In this document: positions 21,979 through 33,445 of the stretch, piece by piece | How positions within the stretch are numbered: the first letter of the stretch is position 1 | Layout: each line of letters begins with the position of its first letter | Source: Pohlia nutans | Taxonomy: Eukaryota; Streptophyta; Bryopsida; Bryales; Mniaceae | Direction: 5' to 3' | Assembly: GCA_022496805.1 (NCBI GenBank) | Contig: CM040103.1 | Coordinates: forward strand, 5,474,001-5,538,000 | Length of the DNA: 64,000 nt | The notes under the pieces: generated by a model | Database searches by the model: none | Seen by the model: only the letters and a program-made list of their open reading frames with translations | Told to the model about the DNA's origin: nothing | Translations under genes and position numbers: made by a program

Positions 21979-22267
21979 TTAAAGGACATGGGCTCACTGA
22001 ATGAGGGGCAATTTAGAGGAATTAAATCCTCATTTTGATCCATTGGGCATCAATGCCAAGGTTGCCCCTTTGCAGTCAAATTGAATAAAACTTCGTGGGA
22101 AAGAAAGCTCCTTACGCACCTAGCCCGAGCTTGTCGGCTCATGCTCGCCGACCTTAGCTTGTCAACCCGAGTTGTTGGGTTTGAGCTCCCTATTCCATCA
22201 AATTCAATAGGAGATGATTCGTGAATGTTATATGCTTCAAACCATGTAATTGTTTTACACCAAAGAT

Positions 22268-22745
22268 ATCATGTGTCACTAACGTCTTTTTTGGGGTTAG
22301 TGAGGTTAGTGACAAAGATATTTAATTGTAGGAATTATATGTGAATTGTAAGAATTATGGGTGATTAAAATATATAATTTTTTTTTAAATACATATGAAT
22401 ATAGTTATTTTACTATAAAGTAAATATCATGTGTTACTAACATCACTAACTTCTATTTTTGAAGTTAATGACGTTAGTAACAAATGATGTTTAATTGTAT
22501 GAATTATGGGTATTTAAAATGTATATAGAATCATTAAAATATATAGAAACATTTAAATATATGGGTAATTTAATTTAAAGTAAACATCACGTGTCACTAA
22601 CTTAACTAACTACTATTTTTGAATTAATGACATTTGTGACAAAATGATATTTAATTATGAGAAGTATGATGTGAATTGGTGTATTTATTTGAGAAACAAT
22701 TGGCTTGTTTCTTTCAAAACTAAATCAAAGAAAATTGACTGTGAT
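22268..22745. repeat. Three diverged ~159-bp tandem units
   Basis: Units start at 22268, 22426 and 22586 with ATCA(T/C)GTGT(C/T)ACTAAC. Each holds an internal palindrome of the GTCACTAAC...GTTAGTGAC type, then GATATTTAATTGTA-like and GAATTATGGGT-like blocks. No coding. Confidence 0.8.
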
Positions 22746-23238
22746 GACACACAATAAAAGATTGTGTCTAAAGTGAATGCTCTCTGAGCCCAAGTCGCAC
22801 CCCCGTCGACCTATGCAACTTGACTCACCTCGACCTACCCCGGCAACTTGACTCATCCTCGCATGCCCGCAACTTCATTCAACAGTGCAATGGAGGTTAT
22901 CCTAGCACCAAGCTGACAGCCTGTCAGCCCGTCCTACCAAATTCCATTTCAAATTCTCCAACTAACTTACACCGTCCATATGACTTACGTCCACCCGATC
23001 ACGCTCTTTCACGCCCACTAACACCCCGTTCAAGCTGGCCAGCCCGAAAATAGCTGTCCAAAAATATCCTTCTTTTTTCGGAAGCACTCTTTGAATCACC
23101 ATGAGCTCCACAGTCCATCAAATTAGGTGCAAGTTGGGAATTTACTCTTGCATTTTCAATACCTTTCCAAAGCATCAATTCCTTTATCATTTGATTGAAA
23201 AAAAGTAAAGTTTTCCCCTATATTCCCTCAAAACTAAG
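22746..23238. other. Intergenic, locally C-rich
   Basis: 22785-23050 is C-rich with diverged repeats of a TCGACCTA..CAACTTGACTCA phrase. No protein-like product was recognised. Confidence 0.4.
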
Positions 23239-23246
23239 CCCGACGC

Positions 23247-24914
23247 CTTGGGGGGTGCACCTTTCATTAAAACCTAGAATCACGTGCGTTCGTTGCATAC
23301 TCTAAAAACCCCCTATATACAAGTTTTTTTTTGTGAAATGAAGTAATATACATACAATTGCAACAATAAATATACAAGTGACAATATGTATACACAAAAA
23401 AACATCCGTTCATATATAGTCATTAACATAAGTATACAAATATACTTTTGAAAAAAAATCAACCCCTACAATATGTATAACAAAATGTTCTAACTTTCAT
23501 CAGCAAAGTCGTTGAAAACTTTTTCATCTCCTGGATGTAACTCATAAACATTTGATTCGGCAATATATGTCTTTGTAGCCAATACAATTATTGTCTCTAA
23601 TTCTACCATCAAATGATCAGTAAAATCATATGTCCACTTGTTGTTAGTCCCTTTTTGATACCAACATAAACCAATCTCCACGTTTGATGGACGGTCCATC
23701 AAGTCAATTGGATCCCTAACTCCACCCAACGATTACCAAACTTCCTCCGCATCTTATAACCCCTCCCAACAAACCAAACCTTAACTCGAGTAGATTTTTT
23801 TGGCCTACCTCGTTTTTTCACAGTTTTAGCTTCATGTGTGTTCAAAAAACACACACCACAGTCATAACCAAGTTTTATCAAAGTATTATGGTTTCCGGCA
23901 CTAAGGAGTTTAGGCTTCATACACAATATGTCAGCCTTAATTCGAGTCAACCGATCTTTAGACAAAGTAGGATTGCCATTCAATTGACTAACAAGTGTAC
24001 TTTTAAAAATTCTAGACTCCCCTACCATTACATAAACCACAGCTAACTTTACATTTGATAGAGAGGGAATTTCAGCACCTTAATGTTTATCAACAAGAAC
24101 ATCCAAAGTATGTTGAAGTTGACTCTCCAACTCAACATCTTCACTTATGTCATCTTCAACCAATAACTGCAGCCCTTCAGCCTCTATGAAAGCATCCTTG
24201 CAAGAATTTGAATTGCCTCCTTCAACACCACAATTTTCCTTTTCACCATCTTGTGTAATAGGATCATCAATCAATATGTGATCATAATCACATTTATCTT
24301 CCTCCATACTTCATAACAAATGAGCTTCAATTTTTTTTCATGTATCCATGGTTCTACCCACCAACTACCATCTCTCACAACATCAGGTTTCATACTCAAT
24401 TTAGCACGCATTTCTTGAGCCTCTTGAAATCCCAACTTCAAAGTTAAAACAATGAGATCATCATTTTCCACACATGAATAATCTCTCAAATCTGCAGCTT
24501 TTAATGTAGAATTCTTCTCCAACTCATTCCATATGTGAGTTTGTTTCTTCTCAGCCCTTACAAAATATAGACCAGTAGGATCGGCCTCGAATTCCACAAT
24601 GCGTGCTAATGCTCCTGCACTTTCCACAAGATCAATTCCATCATAGCTCCTCTCATTTGAAATCATACTACCCTATAACTGAGGTTGCTAACAAAAATCG
24701 TTCATCCTAGTTTCATCCAATATGAAAACTTATGCCATGTAGTATAGTAACACTACCATACAAGTACAACTACAATATGCTTTTTAGAGGCCCTCCATAT
24801 ATGTACGTAATTACAAGATATCATATGTATACGTAATACGGCAAGGTTCAAATCAATACCCCTCCTGTGCACTCACGTATACTCGTACATGTTTAGTACA
24901 GTGCACCCCCCAAG
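23247..24914 (-). mobile_element. 1.67-kb DNA transposon, superfamily unassigned, with coding remains
   Basis: Perfect 14-bp inverted ends, CTTGGGGGGTGCAC at 23247-23260 and GTGCACCCCCCAAG at 24901-24914. They are flanked by a perfect 8-bp target duplication CCCGACGC (23239-23246 and 24915-24922). An 8-bp duplication fits hAT or a few rarer superfamilies. The element encloses a minus-strand coding region (23490-24666) with no recognised transposase signature. Confidence 0.75.
23490..24666 (-). pseudogene. Unrecognised protein of the 8-bp-TSD transposon, frameshifted
   Basis: I do not recognise this protein. Reading 5' to 3' on the minus strand, an N-terminal segment (24666-24271; DGIDLVESAGALARIVEFEA, a WNELEKNSTLKAADLRDY block, then SWWVEPWIHEKK) is followed by an acidic segment in another frame (24307-24080; many D and E). 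A third segment (about 24060-23699) carries RIFKSTLVSQLNGNPTLSKD, GYDCGVCFL and an AT-hook-like KKRGRPKKS followed by VWFVGRGYKMRRKFGNRW. A fourth (23729-23490) in yet another frame has DLMDRPSNVEIGLCWYQKG and an acidic end. The frame changes near 24300 and 23720, plus a stop at 24080, suggest a decayed gene, although short introns are possible. Conserved-looking W, C and basic patches suggest a DNA-binding protein. Confidence 0.5.
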
Positions 24915-24947
24915 CCCGACGCGCTTGGTATATCCTTTAAAGGTTAA

Positions 24948-26175
24948 CCCCTAAAGGACCAAGTGTCCTAACTAGGACATTTAGAGAATCGGGGAGGTTC
25001 CGGTGAACACATTTTTAATCGAATTTTGAAGGAAATTTAATAGTAGATTCCCAGTGTGCCACGAAAATGGGGATTCTTTTTTTTTTGAATTCCGACACTG
25101 TATGTGAAAGTTATGAGGGGAAATGTGTTTTTTTCGGGAGAAAGGGCAGCGGGGCAGTAGAGAAATAGTTGAATTTTAGGGGGGGGCATCAAGATGGGCG
25201 GTGTGTGGAAAATGGGGTGGACTGTAGGGGCAGAAGACCACCCCGTTTTCCAAGCTCATAAAAAAAATTTAAAATAATATTTTTTAAAATTTTAAAATAT
25301 ATATTTTTTTAATTTAAAAATTACTTTTTATTAAAAAAAATTATTATTTTAAACTGAAAAGTATTATTTTAAATTAAAAATATTATTTTAAACTAAAAGT
25401 TCAATTTCCTAATTTAAAATATTATTTAAAATTTTGAAAAATAAAATTATTTTTAAAAATAAAAAATAAAAATAAAAATTGTTCAATGAGGGACTGCCAC
25501 GTGGCAGTGTACTTTGAGAGTTAGTGGGGTCATGAACATTGGAATGGGTTGGCACTTCAATTCCCTTCCTCCACCCTTTATTTCCCCCCTAACCCCCAAA
25601 ATTCTTAGAAAATGTGCTACATGTCTTCTAAAACTTGGAGATTTATTTTTTTTTCAAATTTTTTTTCGCCATTTTGTAGAGGGTGGAATGCACTTGTGTT
25701 TCACCGCTCGGATTTGTATTTTAAATAAAGAAAGTCGAAAATATTGCAATTCCAAAAACATATAGTCTTTTCTGAACTTTTAAACCCCCAACAAGTGCAA
25801 GGTGTTATTCAACATCCTAAACATCTCCAAACGCAATGAAAATTGGTACACAACTAAGCAACATCATATAGAATGTGAAAGTGAAGTGCGACAAGTTTCG
25901 GTAGTGAGGTTTTTTTGATGTAGTTGTGGTCAAACGCATCTGAACTTTTCGGGCATGTGTTTTTTTAGGGTGTTTTTTTCCATCAAACGCAATTATCTTG
26001 CAATCCGTGCGGTCAAAATGAACGAAATTTGTTGTGTATGTTTCTCAAATAGTTTAGGACAAGATCTTACAGTTAGAAGGTAAAAAATAACATTCTTTTG
26101 GATTTTTTGCATGGGGGAGTAAAAATGGCAGCATTGGAGTGTTTTTGGAGGAAAAACACTCCGGTCCTTTAGGGG
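24948..26175 (+). mobile_element. TTAA element, 1.2-kb class, copy 1
   Basis: 1228 bp between TTAA 24944-24947 and TTAA 26176-26179. The left end is CCCCTAAAGGACCAAGTGTC and the right end ACTCCGGTCCTTTAGGGG. The same sequence, nearly identical and inverted, is at 29383-30603. The middle (25260-25480) is an A/T-only-like tract. An 83-codon open frame (25514-25765) is present in both copies, but nothing marks it as a real gene. Confidence 0.92.
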
Positions 26176-26179
26176 TTAA

Positions 26180-27075
26180 AATGTCACACTTTCAAGTATC
26201 AAAGCATAACTTGAATAGATAAGTTAATCTATACTCCCTCTGGAGTTTGTGTGGTGATTGGACCACTAAATTTATTGTCTTTGTTCAATACTCTTAAGAA
26301 GTTATTCTCATTGAAGAACTTGAAGTATTTATCTTGCCACTATGTCTAAATTGTAATTGCCTCTTTTGCTTTTATATTCTTTAAGATATGATATTATCAA
26401 ATATTCAAATTTCTAAAGACTCGCTAATGGTGGTGATGAGGATTACTAGTAAGTACCCACCCCAACAATCAAAATTAGGAGTTAACTCCTCAAAACCAAG
26501 CCAATTATCAATAACATGCAATTTATTACTGAAGAACGTACCATTCAAGTGAATTTCTTTGCATTCCATTTAAAAGAATGGTTCTTTTAAGGTGTAGTTA
26601 CCTTAAGTTCCCTCCTTGCAGTATCGTCTCTTCTAACATTAAAATTCTTCTTGGTAATAATATCTTTAGATTGTGCCTATATTTGTATTACGATATGATA
26701 AATTATACTACGTGTATTTATTTGTATCAAATCTCAAGATCCAATCCAACATGAGATATGAGTTTGTGCATATTGGTATTAAGTGCTAGGATATGATTCA
26801 ACAAGAGAAGCATTTGTCCCTATTCAAGTCAAAATTTAAGGTACGAGTGTACAGTATAGCCAAAAAAAATGTCCTCTTTATTCAAATCATAAGAGATAGT
26901 TAAGGATATTAACAAGAGGAGAGCAAACAGTTGTCTTGTTCAAAACAAATTTTTATTCATTTATTGTGGAGACAAAAATTTGTCAGAGATGTTTGATTTG
27001 TTTATTAGAGCGTTAAGCACTTCCTATAATTTTCCTTTAGTAAAATAGGGCAGTAATAGCCCGTTACAGCCCTTC
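26180..27075. other. Intergenic, no feature recognised
   Basis: AT-rich; no gene or element ends recognised. Confidence 0.4.
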
Positions 27076-27079
27076 TTAA

Positions 27080-27621
27080 CCCCTAAGCTCCCGAGCGACC
27101 ATTTTCTGGTCGCTGCCCGGAAAAAACGGGCTGCCCGGAACAAAAAATTATTTTTTTGAAAAAATAAAAAATATTTTAAAATACTACATCAAGTCTACTT
27201 TCCAACCCAATTTGAATTATGGCAATCCAAGTTAAACTCCACCCGGGAGAATTTTTCAAAGTAGATCACCTCAACATTGTCTTAGTGTTACAAAATTTGC
27301 TATTTGGGGAAAGTAATGATGATTCCTCCATCGTTTCTCTTGCTTTTTTGAAGTTTACGATAGATAGCCCAACTTTAACCAATCGTACTAAATTTTGAAC
27401 TCTAAAATTGAAAATTATAATTTATACAAATTTTCGAAGGTTAATGCTTTTAAATTCATTAAAAAATGATTTAAAGATTATTTAGGAAGTTTGACCATAC
27501 GGATAATTTGTAAAGATGATACTCTACATTTTGTCTATTGAACCAACCTTCATCAAACATATGAAAGGCACATATTATAACACATCTATGTTTTGTCCAA
27601 TACCCCTCGGGCTTTTAGGGG
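27080..27621. mobile_element. TTAA element, ~540-bp class
   Basis: 542 bp between TTAA 27076-27079 and TTAA 27622-27625. Ends are CCCCTAAGCTCCCGAGCG and CCCCTCGGGCTTTTAGGGG. The interior, inverted, matches 57906-58424 (ATAAATGTGTTATAA-like, TTTGATGAAG, CATATGGTCAAA blocks). No coding. Confidence 0.83.
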
Positions 27622-27625
27622 TTAA

Positions 27626-28195
27626 AACGTAACAGTGCAATGCACTGTTACACATATAAACATATCTTTTCGAGTATATTTTTCTTTCCAAGCTTAAATA
27701 TTTTTTTAAATTCAAGTGTTGTTCCTTAACTATTCTAATGTTTATATTTGTGTCTAATAATTTTATACTTTACATCATCTTTGACTAGAAGTATTAGAAC
27801 GGAAGTGAATTCTATTGCAAAAAAAATAAAGAATTATTTATTTAATAAATCAACATTAATACAAAAAATTCCAATGTAAATCAAGAATAATTTTTTTTGA
27901 AATGGTCAGAAAATTATTAACCGTACACAATACAAACTAAGTATGCAACAAGGCATGCACAAACACAAGCAATCATTCAATATAAATCGACCAAAATTCA
28001 AACAAATACACCAGAGATCATCAAATCATTCAAAGTTTCAAAATTTTACAAAGCATATAGTCAATTTCAAATTGAGTGAAAGTTTTCTGATCTGCATCAA
28101 AAACTTGACTGAGTAAACTACACAAGGAAAACCTCTAATCAATATATCAAAATATGAGTTTGGTGTGTCTCATATGGAATCATGGTTGTCATACT
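27626..28195. other. 3' flank of the tyrosine recombinase gene
   Basis: AT-rich sequence; no separate gene or element was recognised. Confidence 0.4.
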
Positions 28196-29382
28196 CTAAT
28201 CTGCCTTCAAAGCCTTCAATGAATCTAAAACCTGTGAAACAGTATGAGTGGAGGAATCGCCATTGACTACCATATTGATAATTTGGCAATTAGAAATGTT
28301 TTTAAACACGTGACCAATTGCTTTGCTACTTTCCTTGAGCTCCTTCTCGCGACGCCATTCCATGAATGAATTTGTACCAGGGTTGTTCTCTTTGTCTAAA
28401 TTTTGAGCACCTTGCACAATGGCGTTTCAAGGTTGAAGAATGGCCTGGCTCAAAGTACCAATCCCAAACTGTCCTTTTTCCTTTAATATGGAGGCAGCGA
28501 CAACAACATCACATCGCTGCAAACAGTGGATGAAAGTGAATTAGAAAATGTAAACACTAAATAGAATACAAAGTAAAAACAAGAATAAGAAAATAATAAG
28601 TACCTGAAACTCCTCGGATTTGTTGGATTCTTTTGTCATTGCTTCTTGGTAGGAGATAGCCCTGCCACTATCTCCCACCAAACAATTCTGCATAGAAAAA
28701 CTATTCGGACCCTCCCTTTTCTTGTCGATTATATTTCTTGTAAGAATTAATGTCTCGGTGCCCAGTTAGAGCCGTTGCCCGGTCAATTGTCACATAAGCT
28801 TCCTCTAATTGAATGATACTAGTGTTCCGGCCCGTTTTGTTAGTAATGCGTTTTGATTCCAGAGAAGGTACGTAATCGGCTAGCTTTTTGGTGATACCAG
28901 CAAGGGTATTGCGGCCAACTGGAGTTTTAGTGAACCAAATTGGATCACCCTTGGTCAGCTTGGACTTGGCAGTCAAGAAAAACGGATGGCACTTTGCAAG
29001 TTTAGGATCTTCAAATATTGGCCAGTGGCTTACTATGGCTTTGTAAGTATCCAAGACATCACAAATAGGACACATTACAGGACGCCTAAGATACTCTGAG
29101 CTGCAATGTTTTACATTAATCTTCCAGTTCTTATTAGCGCCCGGAGTGAACCTGCAAAACATTGGTCGCTCCTTCAGCACTCAACAAGTAGAAGTCATCC
29201 AACAAAGGATATTTCTACCAAATAAATAAATCCAAAAAGAAAGAGACAAATACCTTAGACACTCGTCTCCATAATCATCACAAACAACTTCAAATTGAGT
29301 AGAATCAACAATGCGCAGTTCAACTCCTTCACACACGAAGAAATTTTTGGTACAAAACCATGCAAACCTGAAATCAAATTAA

Positions 29383-30603
29383 CCCCTAAAGGACCGGAGT
29401 GTTTTTCCTCCAAAAACACTCCAATGCTGCCATTTTTACTCCCCCATGCAAAAAATCCAAAAGAATGTTAATTTTTTACCTTCTAACCGTAAGATCTTGT
29501 CCTAAACTATTTGAGAAACATACACAACAAATTTCGTTCATTTTGACCGCACGGATTGCAAGATAATTGCGTTTGATGGAAAACACACCCCAAAAAAACA
29601 CATGCCCGAAAAGTTCAGATGCGTTTGACCACATCTACATCAAAAAAACCTCACTACCGAAACTTGTCGCACTTCACTTTCACATTCTATATGATGTTGC
29701 TTAGTTGTGTACCAATTTTCATTGCGTTTGGAGATGTTTAGGATGTTGAATAACACCTTGCACTTGTTGGGGGTTTAAAAGTTCAGAAAAGACTATATGT
29801 TTTTGGAATTGCAATATTTTCGACTTTCTTTATTTAAAATACAAATCCGAGCGGTGAAACACAAGTGCATTCCACCCTCTACAAAATGGCGAAAAAAAAT
29901 TTGAAAAAAAAATAAATCTCCAAGTTTTAGAAGACATGTAGCACATTTTCTAAGAATTTTGGGGGTTAGGGGGGAAATAAAGGGTGGAGGAAGGGAATTG
30001 AAGTGCCAACCCATTCCAATGTTCATGACCCCACTAACTCTCAAAGTACACTGCCACGTGGCAGTCCCTCATTGAACAATTTTTATTTTTATTTTTTATT
30101 TTTAAAAATAATTTTATTTTTCAAAATTTTAAATAATATTTTAAATTAGGAAATTGAACTTTTAGTTTAAAATAATATTTTTAATTTAAAATAATACTTT
30201 TCAGTTTAAAATAATAATTTTTTTAATAATTTTTTTTAAATTTTAAAAAATTAATTAAATTTTTTTAAATTTTTAAATTTTTTTTTTTTATGAGCTTGGA
30301 AAACGGGGTGGTCTTCTGCCCCTACAGTCCACCCCATTTTCCACACACCGCCCATCTTGATGCCCCCCCCTAAAATTCAACTATTTCTCTACTGCCCCGC
30401 TGCCCTTTTTCCCGAAAAAAACACATTTCCCCTCATAACTTTCACATACAGTGTCGGAATTCAAAAAAAAAAAGAATCCCCATTTTCGTGGCACACTGGG
30501 GAATCTACTATTAAATTTCCTTCAAAATTCGATTAAAAATGTGTTCACCGGAACCTACCCGATTCTCTAAATGTCCTAGTTAGGACACTTGGTCCTTTAG
30601 GGG
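29383..30603 (-). mobile_element. TTAA element, 1.2-kb class, copy 2 (inverted)
   Basis: 1221 bp between TTAA 29379-29382 and TTAA 30604-30607, near-identical to 24948-26175 in reverse orientation. It lies in the intron between exons C and D of the tyrosine recombinase gene. With copy 1 it forms an inverted pair with ~1.2-kb arms and a ~3.2-kb spacer. Confidence 0.92.
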
Positions 30604-32294
30604 TTAAACAAGTTAAAGCCCCATACAAATAACATGTTCAAATAAATATTACAACATATTACAAGATATCTAGACAACATAGAGTAAGACATAAACGAAG
30701 ACAGTAATTAAGATGGTAATCTATCTGGAGTTCAGACCATGAGGATGCGTAGGAGATGCAACATGAGAACTCAACATAGCAGCCTCTTCAGCAAATGTCA
30801 CCACATCACTTTTAAGCACCCCACGTCCAATACCAGCTAATGATGCCTTTTCACAGGTCTGGTCAGCTGCTAGAACAACCCTCCTGTACTGAGAATCTTC
30901 CATAATGTTGAACTCGGCCCTTGTATTATTTTGAATAGCCCGCTCCTCCACACGGATCCTAATGAGGCGGCCAATCGCTCTCAACATTCCCGATATCCTA
31001 CAAAGTAAATCCACCAATAGCACATAATATTAAAACAAAATATTACAACAATGAAAAATGAAAAAACAACAGTCCAATCCAAAGGCTTAAAGCATCTTCA
31101 AACTGAAAACATCACTCAAAGAGTTGGGGAAACATCATTACACAACATACGTGTTTGGATTGTAGAGTTCTTCGTTCTGCATTTTGAGCTCCAAGAAATA
31201 GTCGACCAGCAAATCGTTGAATAGAACCACGCTTTCTTCCTCAGACATATCTCCAATAGACTTCAGCGTACTGTGCCCACGAAACGCCCGCCATTTGTCG
31301 AAAGCTTTCCTCGCCCATTCTTCAACACAACCACTCTTCCTGACACTTCCTTTTTCACATTCTCTCTCTCTTTGTCGATAGCTTTGCCCCAACGACGTAG
31401 ATTGCCAACTACAGCAGGAATATCAGGACCACTGCATTCACCCTCAACTTCGGTTGTTTCCTCATCACATTCAGATTCAAAAGGGCAGTCAGGAATGCTC
31501 GGCATGAAAACATCAAATGCATCATCCGTAAGTCCCTCAAAATAATTTGCATCATCACGAGGACGATTTGGAGGCTCAGAAGAGATATCGGCATATGTTT
31601 CTTCAAGCGCAGGTGGTTTGACATCGGTGTTCTCCCTCAAATAGGTAGAAGTAACATTCTCCCTCAGATCGGCAGAAATACCAAGGCCGAACACATCAGG
31701 AGGAATCCCAGGATCTGGTATCTCCGTGACATCGGGGATATCATCAACTACTCTTTCATGACCTGAGCTAGCGAAATCGACATCCATAATACCATCATAG
31801 ACGACATTATGAACAACATCAGTAACAGCACCGAAGACAACGGGAAGAACAACCGGGAGAACAACAGGGATAGCATCTGTGATACTATCACATACTACAG
31901 AAGGAACTACATTGGTCACACAAATATCATCACGACACTCAAAAACCGCTCCTAAGTCAAGCTTCATTCTCTTTTCAAAGAGATATACAGTGGCAACCAC
32001 AAATAGTTGTACAAGAGGAGTTTTTTTTTTAAAATACTTGCCAAATCTACATGAACTCTCATAAAATAACAAGAACACAATCACAAGCACGTATAGTTGC
32101 AACAGGCATAAAACACAAAGTTTTCAATGAAAATATGAATTAGAAAAACACACAATAATTCAAATGGGTAACAAGCCTGTACAATTCTTTATGGTCAAAT
32201 TGATTTTTATTGCATATCAACTATAGAAAATAAGACTAAAAATTACTAAACACCTTTATAACTCAACGATTCAACTCATAAGCACTCACAAACA

Positions 32295-33320
32295 CTACCA
32301 CCGTGTGTGGCCACCTCTTGCATGGTAGACATCAAGAGCTCTTTGAGGCATAGAGCGTATTAACTTCCTAACAACATCAGGCTCTATACCGTACCAAATT
32401 TCTTGGATCTTCTCCCATAAGTCACTTTTACTAGTTGGTTTCCTTTTAGACCTTCTCAGACGACGATCTACTTCATTCCAAAGATGTTCTATTGGATTGA
32501 GATCAGGTGATTGTGGAGGGTGTCCAATAAGCTCAAATTTTTGAGCATGCAACCACTCTACAACATAATGTGCAGTATGCTTTGGGTCATTATCATGCTG
32601 GAAAATAACCTCATCCTCTTCTAAACCTTGCATCTGTATAGTACCCATAAGTTTCGTCTCTAAAATGTTGCGATATACATATTTATCCATCTTCCCTTCA
32701 ATCAGGTGAAGCTTGCCAACTCCTTCCCAAGTCATACAACCCCAAACCATTATGTTTCCTCCACCATGTTTGACTGTAGATTGCACATGCTGATCTAAAA
32801 GACGATCTCCACTCTTTCTCCAACAATACTGACGTCCATCTGAGCCAAAAAGATTGAATTTAGACTCATCAGAAAAAATGACATGAGCCCAAAACTCCCA
32901 ATCTGCATGCTTGCACTTCTTTGCCCACTGCAAACGACGTGCTCGATGTTTCTTTGTCAAAAGTGGCTTCTTGGTCTTCACGCATGCTCTCAACCCTTGC
33001 CTCCGAAGACTCCTTTTCACCGTATTATCACTCAATTGGAAGCCCTCAGATCGTAACACTCTTCCTATAGCTGCCGCTGTGCTAGTATTTGGATCATTTA
33101 ATCTCCTCACAATGCCACGGTCACCACGTTCATCTAGAATTCTAGGTCTACCAGGTGAAGTTTTATCTGTTAGACTCTCTCTGTCACGGAACCTTCGCAC
33201 TATGTCAGAAGAAGTGCTTCGAGGAATGCCCAAAACTGCAGAAATCTGGCCATATGAGTTGCCTCGCTCATACATCTCAAGAACTGCCCTACGTTGATTC
33301 TCAGACCTTCTAGGAGCCAT
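32295..33320 (-). CDS. Tc1-like DD34E transposase, intact
   Basis: 341 aa, a usual Tc1 length, with no stop or frameshift. The N-terminal bipartite paired-like DNA-binding region has two helix-turn-helix units (about residues 6-50 and 62-112) joined by an AT-hook-like GRPR (57-60). The catalytic domain carries IFSDESKFNLFG (D151), FQHDNDPKHTAHYVVEWL (D243) and PPQSPDLNPIEHLWNEV (E278). Exactly 34 residues separate D243 and E278, the Tc1 DD34E signature. MVWGCMTWEGVG and the glycine-rich HGGGNIMVWG lie between D1 and D2 as in the family. Plant mariner-like transposases normally have DD39D, so this class is unexpected. It would cut and paste the 1645-bp element at TA sites. ATG 33320 is the first in frame, ~310 bases inside the element end. 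Confidence 0.95.
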   Translation of the reverse strand: MAPRRSENQRRAVLEMYERGNSYGQISAVLGIPRSTSSDIVRRFRDRESLTDKTSPGRPRILDERGDRGIVRRLNDPNTSTAAAIGRVLRSEGFQLSDNTVKRSLRRQGLRACVKTKKPLLTKKHRARRLQWAKKCKHADWEFWAHVIFSDESKFNLFGSDGRQYCWRKSGDRLLDQHVQSTVKHGGGNIMVWGCMTWEGVGKLHLIEGKMDKYVYRNILETKLMGTIQMQGLEEDEVIFQHDNDPKHTAHYVVEWLHAQKFELIGHPPQSPDLNPIEHLWNEVDRRLRRSKRKPTSKSDLWEKIQEIWYGIEPDVVRKLIRSMPQRALDVYHARGGHTRW

Positions 33321-33406
33321 AGTGAATCACTAAAGGCCTCTCCAAATCATACAAAAAAAATCCAAAACAAAAAGCCTCACAAGTGCAATTTTAATGAGAA
33401 GATAGT

Positions 33407-33445
33407 GGTGTGTACAACTGATGTGCATATTAAGTTGTACACACC
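33407..33445. repeat. 13-bp palindrome in the Tc1 5' subterminal region
   Basis: GGTGTGTACAACT at 33407-33419 and its exact reverse complement AGTTGTACACACC at 33433-33445, 13-base loop. It lies between the element end and the transposase start; possibly a transposase-binding or promoter element. Confidence 0.8.

Noticed and set aside
25514..25765. 83-codon frame identical in both 1.2-kb TTAA elements
   Set aside because: Identity follows from the recent duplication of the whole element; composition and lack of domains give no sign of selection for protein.
28196..30997. Retrotransposon or phage-type integrase
   Set aside because: No reverse transcriptase, LTR or other retroelement motif nearby; motif order fits DUF3504/Crypton recombinases better.
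31263..32102. 279-codon open frame as a separate gene
   Set aside because: Its first ~38 codons lie in the Tc1 end; the rest is part of the interrupted recombinase exon, and it ends at a probable frameshift.
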